Assembly: GCA_014379235.1 (NCBI GenBank)
Contig: JACMMD010000149.1
Span: forward strand, 1-10,244
DNA from: Anaerolineae bacterium
GTDB lineage: Bacteria > Chloroflexota > Anaerolineae > Aggregatilineales > Phototrophicaceae
Direction: 5' to 3'
Length of the DNA stretch: 10,244 nucleotides
A model generated the notes under the pieces. The model was not told where the DNA came from, ran no database searches, and saw only the letters and a list, made by a program, of their open reading frames with translations. Shown here piece after piece: positions 6,228 through 10,244 of the stretch (positions within the stretch are counted from its first letter, which is position 1; each line of letters begins with the position of its first letter). A program made the translations under genes and the position numbers.

Positions 6228-7592
6228 CTAAATGTCAACGAAATAGGATGCTGCCGCACGATCTAGCAGGTCTTTGGTCAGCGTCGGTGGCTTATTGAGA
6301 TAGGTAGCAATATCCACAAGCTGCGTCAGCAAGTCGCGGGGATGCACAGCGCGCAGTGACCGATCATGGTTGATGTACCACTCTTTGAGCAGGTACGCCA
6401 GCGCTTGTTCGTCATACTTGATACGCTTGGCTTCACAGACACGCTGGAAGATGTTGCGGAACTGTTCGTAGGTCGGGTCGCCCACTTCGATTTTGTGACG
6501 AATACGGCGCAGGAACGCCTCGTCAACAAGGTCACGCGGGTCGAGGTTGGTCGAGAATACGATCAGCACGTAGAACGGCATCTCAATCTTACGTCCGGTG
6601 GCCAGTGTGAGAAAGTCTACGCCCTTTTCGAGCGGCACAATCCAGCGATTGAGCAAGTCACGCGGGCGAACCTGCTGGCGACCAAAGTCGTCGATCAGGA
6701 ACATACCGCCGTTGGACTTCACTTGAAACGGCGCTTCGTAGTATTTGTTGATGTCGTCGTAAACGAGGTCAAGACCCGCCAGCGTGAGTTCGCCGCCGAC
6801 CATAATCATCGGACGCTGGATGCGTACCCAACGCGGGTCAGACACTTGGCCTGTGCCGAGCTTGATTTGAGCCGCGCCGCTGCTGAGTTCGTGGTTCACG
6901 TTATCAAACACGCGCACGATCTGGCCGTCGATGTCCAGCGCGTAGGGAATCCACATATCGTCACCGAGGATCATGCGCCCTATCTTCTCGGAGATGGTGG
7001 TCTTACCGTTGCCGGGAGGGCCATACAGGAAGATCGAACGTCCTGAGTTGATCGCCGGGCCGATGCGTCCCAACATTTCATCAGAGATCACGAGGTCTTT
7101 AGTGACCATCTTGAGTTCTTCTTCGTGAACGACGAGGCGCTTACGATTTTGCTCGCGCATGGCGTAGATATACTGTTCAAGTACGACGGGCGCGGGCCCC
7201 GCGTACTGTGAACGTTCCAGAGCTTCACGCGCCTTTTCCGCCCCCTTGGTCGAAATCAGGTATTGGAACGATGCCTCACCGAAGCCGCCTGAGCCGCGAA
7301 CTTCGACAAATTTCTCGCGCTTCAAGAACTCCATTACGTGTTCAACGATGCCCGTAAACGGCAGTTTAACAATATCGCTGATCGCGTGGCCAGCCATATA
7401 GCCGCCAAAATAAAGCACTTTCAAAACCAAATCCGCCACGTTGAGTAAGTTCAGCCCGGTATCTTCAAGCTGAACCAGCGGCGGCGGCGACCACAGCGCG
7501 GTTTCCGGCTCTGGGCCGCTTGGCGGACGCTGTGCGCCCAAACTCTTTAACTGTTGCAAACGTTGTACATTCGGTGCGGGTTGATCGGACAT
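6228..7592 (-). CDS. AAA+ ATPase with N-terminal winged-helix-like domain
   Basis: The 454-residue protein starts with a Pro-rich flexible segment (1-40). Residues about 45-127 are an alpha/beta region resembling a winged helix: helices around DLVLKVLYFGGYMAGHAISD and IVEHVMEFLKREKFVEV, then a Gly-rich wing. The AAA+ core follows: Walker A GPPGNGKT at 191-198, Walker B MFLIDD at 297-302, sensor-1 Asn349 in FSTNL, arginine-finger candidates Arg362/Arg363 in EAFLRRIRHKIEV, and a C-terminal lid with a sensor-2-like RAVHPRDLL at 414-422. All ATP-hydrolysis residues are present, so it should be an active, oligomeric, cytoplasmic motor or remodelling ATPase. I do not recognise a named subfamily, and the substrate is unknown. 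The start is well supported by TTAAGGAA eight bases upstream and an extended -10 element. It is first in a seven-gene minus-strand run, immediately before the pseudo-receiver protein, its most likely partner. Confidence 0.92.
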   Translation of the reverse strand: MSDQPAPNVQRLQQLKSLGAQRPPSGPEPETALWSPPPLVQLEDTGLNLLNVADLVLKVLYFGGYMAGHAISDIVKLPFTGIVEHVMEFLKREKFVEVRGSGGFGEASFQYLISTKGAEKAREALERSQYAGPAPVVLEQYIYAMREQNRKRLVVHEEELKMVTKDLVISDEMLGRIGPAINSGRSIFLYGPPGNGKTTISEKIGRMILGDDMWIPYALDIDGQIVRVFDNVNHELSSGAAQIKLGTGQVSDPRWVRIQRPMIMVGGELTLAGLDLVYDDINKYYEAPFQVKSNGGMFLIDDFGRQQVRPRDLLNRWIVPLEKGVDFLTLATGRKIEMPFYVLIVFSTNLDPRDLVDEAFLRRIRHKIEVGDPTYEQFRNIFQRVCEAKRIKYDEQALAYLLKEWYINHDRSLRAVHPRDLLTQLVDIATYLNKPPTLTKDLLDRAAASYFVDI

Positions 7593-7600
7593 GAGTCAGA

Positions 7601-7608
7601 TTCCTTAA
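7601..7608 (-). promoter_or_regulatory. Ribosome binding site of the AAA+ ATPase gene
   Basis: TTAAGGAA on the minus strand lies eight bases before the ATG at 7592. It is the only strong Shine-Dalgarno match seen before a gene start in this window and supports the chosen start. Confidence 0.75.
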
Positions 7609-7650
7609 GAACTGAGTGTATAACTGCTTCGACTCATCAATAACGTGAAT

Positions 7651-7659
7651 ATCATAACA
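7651..7659 (-). promoter_or_regulatory. Extended -10 promoter element for the AAA+ ATPase gene
   Basis: The minus strand reads TGTTATGAT, an extended -10 (TGn plus a five-of-six match to TATAAT). No good -35 hexamer is found at 16-18 bases, as is common with extended -10 promoters. Transcription would begin near 7644, giving a leader of about 50 bases. The AACCCTTA repeats lie some 30-80 bases upstream of the element, where activator or repressor sites could act. Confidence 0.5.
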
Positions 7660-7690
7660 CGATACGCAAATCTTTGTGTCGCCAATTTCT

Positions 7691-7741
7691 TTAAGGGTTA
7701 CGATTGTGCTGCGAATCAACCCTTACCACACAAACCCTTAA
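7691..7741. repeat. Three AACCCTTA elements with a stem-loop, in the divergent intergenic region
   Basis: TTAAGGGTT at 7691-7699 is the exact reverse complement of AACCCTTAA at 7733-7741, and a further AACCCTTA lies at 7718-7725. The first and middle copies can also form a stem (8 bp), extended inward by GATT (7702-7705) with AATC (7714-7717) around an 8-base loop. The copies sit between two divergent genes, about 100-150 bases upstream of the AAA+ start and 160-210 upstream of the hydrolase start. Such an arrangement suggests an operator cluster or a regulatory hairpin. No binding protein can be named. Confidence 0.55.
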
Positions 7742-7900
7742 CCATTACGCAATATTCGGCGACGTTTATCCCATCGCTAATCACTGCGGTGTACACTAGA
7801 TAGGTGTTCGAGGTTGAGACGGCAGCGCCTTTACCGCCAGTGTCAATCTCTGGGCAGCAACACACGGACGAGCAGCAAAGCAAAAGGTTGAAGCACATTC

Positions 7901-8524
7901 ATGCTTGAACGAATCCAATGGCTGGGGCATGGCAGTTTCGTCATCCAAGGCCCGCCCATTATCTACATTAATCCCTGGCGCGTGGCGCGCAACACGTTTT
8001 TTGCGGACGTCATACTCGTCAGCCACGACCACTATGACCATTACTCCCCTGCCGACGTAACCAAGCTGCGCGGGCCGGAAACGCGAGTCATCAGCAATGA
8101 ACACGTTGCTGCCGAAATCGAACACTGCGATATTCTGCGTCCATGGCAAAGCCTCTCAGTTGACCGTGCCTCGATAAAAGCAGTTCCGGCTTATTCGCCG
8201 AACGATCTGGCACATCCGCAAAGCAGCGGCGGACTCGGCTTTGTCATCTCGTTGAACTACTTCGACATCTACTACGCCGGCGACACACAGGCGATTCCAG
8301 AGATGGAACGCATCCATCCCGACATCGCCATCCTTCCCATTGACGGTCATGGTACGCTGACGGTTGAAGAAGCGGTGGAAGTCGTCAAGAAGATGCGCCC
8401 CCGTTGGGTCATTCCGAGCAATTGGGGGCCTGGCACGGAAGGCGCATCAACGGTTGATGCTCAGAACTTCAAGCAGGAAGCGGGCAAATACGCCGAAGTC
8501 GTCATGCTGCCCCTGACGTACTAA
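7901..8524 (+). CDS. Metallo-beta-lactamase-fold hydrolase (UlaG-like)
   Basis: The 207-residue protein belongs to the compact branch of the metallo-beta-lactamase superfamily (COG2220 type). It opens with IQWLGHGSFVIQ at residues 5-16. The metal motif HxHxDH is intact as SHDHYDHYSP at 41-50 (His42, His44, Asp46, His47), and the bridging Asp128 lies in YYAGDTQ. A GFVISLNYFDIYYAGDT-type strand and a DGHGTLTVEEAVE segment follow. The last strand reads WVIPSNWG, where relatives usually have a His (P-M-H-Y-G); here it is Asn174. The usual Asp after the second strand is Asn24 (YINPW). It is probably a metal-dependent hydrolase with an altered metal site, and the substrate is unknown. No signal peptide is seen, so it is cytoplasmic. 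It is the first gene of a plus-strand pair, with the lipoprotein start only six bases beyond its stop. Confidence 0.92.
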   Translation: MLERIQWLGHGSFVIQGPPIIYINPWRVARNTFFADVILVSHDHYDHYSPADVTKLRGPETRVISNEHVAAEIEHCDILRPWQSLSVDRASIKAVPAYSPNDLAHPQSSGGLGFVISLNYFDIYYAGDTQAIPEMERIHPDIAILPIDGHGTLTVEEAVEVVKKMRPRWVIPSNWGPGTEGASTVDAQNFKQEAGKYAEVVMLPLTY

Positions 8525-8530
8525 GTCTTC

Positions 8531-9400
8531 ATGAAGTTTAAAGTTGTTTTGCTAATCGTCATAATCGTATGTTCCGCTTGGTCATGTTCGTATCTACGTC
8601 TTGGCCCGCGGGATGATCCTACGCCGACATCAACGGTTATTTATGTGTCGGCTACTCCCGCTCCTAATCCAGATATGGATTTGGACTTGCTTCCGACATT
8701 TTCCGCATTTATGACTTCAACCGATGACTGCTCACTTCCATGCTGGTGGGGTTTACGCCCCGGCGATACAACGCTAGCGGAAATTACTGCTTTTCTGCAA
8801 GAAACGAATTTTGATAGAAGTTGGCATCTATGGCAGTCAGCAATGGAGCCTAAGTTCACTTTGGAGCAATATATTGACGAGGGACTTGTTTTCACTCTGC
8901 GTTTCGTTAGCAGCGAAATTTTGATGCGAAGTACATTTGGGCTACGCTTTAACCCAGAAGGCAATGTACTCTATACTACGTATATACATTTTAGCCATCC
9001 ATATCTATGGCTGCCGCAGGAGCTAGATCGCGTTAGCTTTCGCTACGTCCTAACGCACATGGAAGCCTCGCCGGAAATCTTTCTTGGGCCACTTTCTACA
9101 GACGCTGACTTCCGACTACACGTATATTATCCAACAGAGGGTGTGTATATCTATTATGTATTCGATTTCTACGATGAGGAAACTAACATCGTAAAACCTT
9201 GCTTTAGCCTAGAACAAACCCAAATTATTCGCATGACGCTCTCGGAACCTGATAACCCGGAATATATTCGTTCGTATGAGGGTTTTGCAGATTATGAATC
9301 CAATACGTTCATGGGATATTTCACGGACATGAGTATCGAGGAATTAATCCAGTTCTTTTCAGAAAATCCTGATGGCTGTTTGCCGTCCTTCGTAAACTAG
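8531..9400 (+). CDS. Putative lipoprotein of unknown function with CSLPCWW motif
   Basis: The 289-residue protein has a hydrophobic signal segment (residues 4-18) ending in SAWSC, a loose lipobox with Cys19 as the likely lipidated residue. A Pro/Thr/Asp-rich linker (about 25-60) follows. The globular part starts with CSLPCWWGLRPGDTT at 67-81, where Cys67 and Cys71 could form a disulfide. It continues with beta-rich, aromatic-rich sequence (many Tyr and Phe) and ends in DGCLPSFVN. I associate the Cys-x-x-x-Cys-Trp-Trp-Gly plus Pro-Gly-Asp-Thr pattern with expanded surface-lipoprotein families of Anaerolineae; that is memory, not a search. Base composition is lower in GC than the neighbours (24 of 60 bases in 8941-9000, against 35 of 60 in obgE at 2641-2700). 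No Shine-Dalgarno precedes the ATG, so translation may be coupled to the hydrolase gene six bases upstream. Function unknown. Confidence 0.85.
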   Translation: MKFKVVLLIVIIVCSAWSCSYLRLGPRDDPTPTSTVIYVSATPAPNPDMDLDLLPTFSAFMTSTDDCSLPCWWGLRPGDTTLAEITAFLQETNFDRSWHLWQSAMEPKFTLEQYIDEGLVFTLRFVSSEILMRSTFGLRFNPEGNVLYTTYIHFSHPYLWLPQELDRVSFRYVLTHMEASPEIFLGPLSTDADFRLHVYYPTEGVYIYYVFDFYDEETNIVKPCFSLEQTQIIRMTLSEPDNPEYIRSYEGFADYESNTFMGYFTDMSIEELIQFFSENPDGCLPSFVN

Positions 9401-9414
9401 ATGCTCCATCAAAA

Positions 9415-9446
9415 CAAAACGACCCATCGGCTGATAGGTCGTTTTG
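9415..9446. terminator. Bidirectional Rho-independent terminator
   Basis: CAAAACGACC (9415-9424) and GGTCGTTTTG (9437-9446) are perfect 10-bp inverted repeats. The stem can extend, past one mismatch, through ATC/GAT around a GGCT loop. The plus strand ends in GTTTTGAT and the minus strand in GTTTTGTTTTGAT, so both read T-rich after the stem. It lies between the convergent stops of the lipoprotein gene (9400) and clpX (9471) and should serve both. Confidence 0.92.
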
Positions 9447-9470
9447 ATAAGCTGCAAGCGTTCGTTGAAA

Positions 9471-10244
9471 CTAGGCGGCTGGCTTCAAAGTGCCGTCTTC
9501 GCTCCACTGCATTTCGGTTTCGTTCGCGCTGTAGATATGTGGGCGAGCAACGCCGTTAATCACATCGGCGTCGATCACCACGCGCCGAATATCCTCGCGG
9601 CCCGGGATTTCGAACATTACATCCAGCAAGCAGCTTTCAATGATAGCCCGCAAACCACGCGCACCCGTCTCACGCTTCAAGGCGATGTCCGCCGAAGCAC
9701 CAAGCGCAGAGTCTTCAAACACCAACTGAACATCATCGAGGTTCAGCAGATGTTGATACTGCTTGACGAGTGCGTTTTTCGGCTCCATCAAGATACGCAT
9801 CAGCGCGTCACGGTCAAGCGGGTCTACACTGGCGATCACCGGCAAACGCCCGATGAACTCCGGCAGCAAGCCAAACGACACAAGGTCTTCCGGCCCTACT
9901 TGCCGCAGCAGCGTAGTCTTGGTTTTGTCGGTGCGCTTGCCTTCCGCTTGAAAGCCGATGCGCCCCTTCGCGCCTACGCGCTTGGCAATGGTGTCCTCAA
10001 TCGAGTCGAACGTCCCGCCGCAGATGAACAGGATTTGCGTCGTGTCGATTTGCAGGAATTCCTGATGAGGATGCTTGCGCCCACCCTGCGGCGGCACATT
10101 GGCCAGCGTCCCCTCGACGATTTTCAGCAGCGCCTGTTGAACGCCCTCGCCCGATACGTCACGGGTGATTGAGGGGTTGTCGTTCGACTTGCGTGCAATC
10201 TTATCGATTTCGTCGATGTAAATGATACCCTTCTGCGCTTTCAG
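9471..10244 (-). CDS. clpX: ClpX, ATPase subunit of the Clp protease (5' end cut by window)
   Basis: The reading frame is open to the window edge and gives 257 residues of the C-terminal half of ClpX, the AAA+ unfoldase that feeds proteins into ClpP. Seen in order: Walker B IIYIDEID (DE at about 10209-10214), a near-invariant ClpX segment with ITRDVSGEGVQQALLKIVEG, the RKH loop GGRKHPHQEF (10071-10079) used in substrate-tag recognition, and sensor-1 FICGGTFDSIE. These are followed by the IGF tripeptide (9951-9959) that docks on ClpP, the arginine-finger region EFIGRLPVIA, EPKNALVKQYQ, and sensor 2 in GARGLRAIIE (9648-9665). The zinc-binding domain, Walker A and pore loop would lie outside the window. 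A GTG at 10097 is internal, not a start. The intact IGF loop predicts a ClpP partner elsewhere. Transcription ends at the shared terminator 9415-9446. Confidence 0.97.
   Translation of the reverse strand: MKAQKGIIYIDEIDKIARKSNDNPSITRDVSGEGVQQALLKIVEGTLANVPPQGGRKHPHQEFLQIDTTQILFICGGTFDSIEDTIAKRVGAKGRIGFQAEGKRTDKTKTTLLRQVGPEDLVSFGLLPEFIGRLPVIASVDPLDRDALMRILMEPKNALVKQYQHLLNLDDVQLVFEDSALGASADIALKRETGARGLRAIIESCLLDVMFEIPGREDIRRVVIDADVINGVARPHIYSANETEMQWSEDGTLKPAA

Larger units (their letters stand above)
7593..7900. other. Divergent intergenic region (308 bp)
   Basis: No coding sequence is supported here. The left part holds the ribosome binding site and extended -10 element of the AAA+ gene, and the centre holds the three AACCCTTA elements. 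The right part (about 7745-7900) should contain the plus-strand promoter for the hydrolase gene, but I find no convincing -35/-10 pair. Its ribosome binding site is also weak, with AAAAGG ending 13 bases before the ATG. Minus-strand reading frames crossing this region have no recognisable protein features. Confidence 0.6.

Noticed and set aside
6366..7046. Plus-strand open frame of 226 codons
   Set aside because: Antisense to the AAA+ core, whose Walker and sensor motifs are complete.
7769..7797. Possible plus-strand promoter with TACACT at 7792-7797
   Set aside because: No acceptable -35 hexamer at 16-18 bases and no extended -10; too weak to annotate.
7716..8149. Two minus-strand open frames across the divergent intergenic region and the hydrolase gene
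   Set aside because: Low-complexity or shadow sequences with no start signal or family resemblance; the plus-strand hydrolase explains 7901-8149.
9471..10097. Short 208-residue ClpX starting at an internal GTG
   Set aside because: The same frame continues upstream to the window edge with the ClpX Walker B motif, so the GTG encodes an internal Val and the gene is simply cut by the window.
9444..10172. Plus-strand open frame of 242 codons
   Set aside because: Antisense to clpX and would begin inside the terminator region.
1..10244. Search for defence system, phage, toxin-antitoxin or mobile element
   Set aside because: No transposase, integrase, nuclease, terminal repeats or spaced direct repeats were found; the AAA+ gene has no nuclease or effector neighbour.

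Overview
The window looks like an ordinary chromosomal segment of a GC-moderate bacterium, probably a member of the Chloroflexota (Anaerolineae-like). The basis is indirect: the style of the Obg, NadD and ClpX proteins, a secreted lipoprotein with a Cys-Ser-Leu-Pro-Cys-Trp-Trp motif that I associate with expanded families in that phylum, and weak Shine-Dalgarno signals before most genes. No rRNA, tRNA, CRISPR array, insertion sequence or phage gene was seen.

Region 1 (1-7592) is a run of seven genes, all on the minus strand and listed here in transcription order. They are an AAA+ ATPase with a winged-helix-like N-terminus (7592-6228), a protein with an unrecognised N-terminal region and a degenerate receiver domain (6143-4986), a small membrane-anchored protein (4890-4252), an extended-SDR epimerase/dehydratase (4199-3186), the ribosome-assembly GTPase ObgE (3128-1866), the NAD biosynthesis enzyme NadD (1850-1197), and a secreted solute-binding protein that begins inside nadD and runs off the window (1255-1). 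Gaps are 15-95 bp, and four of them contain an inverted repeat or hairpin. The AAA+ gene has the clearest expression signals of the run: an extended -10 element and an AAGGA-type ribosome binding site.

Region 2 (7593-7900) is a 308-bp divergent intergenic region. It holds the AAA+ promoter and three copies of an AACCCTTA motif, arranged so that two pairings can form stem-loops. Region 3 (7901-9400, plus strand) is a two-gene unit: a metallo-beta-lactamase-fold hydrolase followed six bases later by an AT-richer gene for a lipoprotein of unknown function. Region 4 (9401-10244) is a strong bidirectional terminator and the C-terminal part of clpX on the minus strand, convergent with region 3.

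NadD, Obg and ClpX are housekeeping proteins. The least explained part is the AAA+ / pseudo-receiver / membrane-protein trio at 4252-7592. The AAA+ protein keeps all its catalytic motifs. Its neighbour has lost four of the five signature receiver residues, so it is more likely a protein-interaction module than a phosphorylation switch. I infer a possible functional partnership, but its role cannot be read from the sequence.
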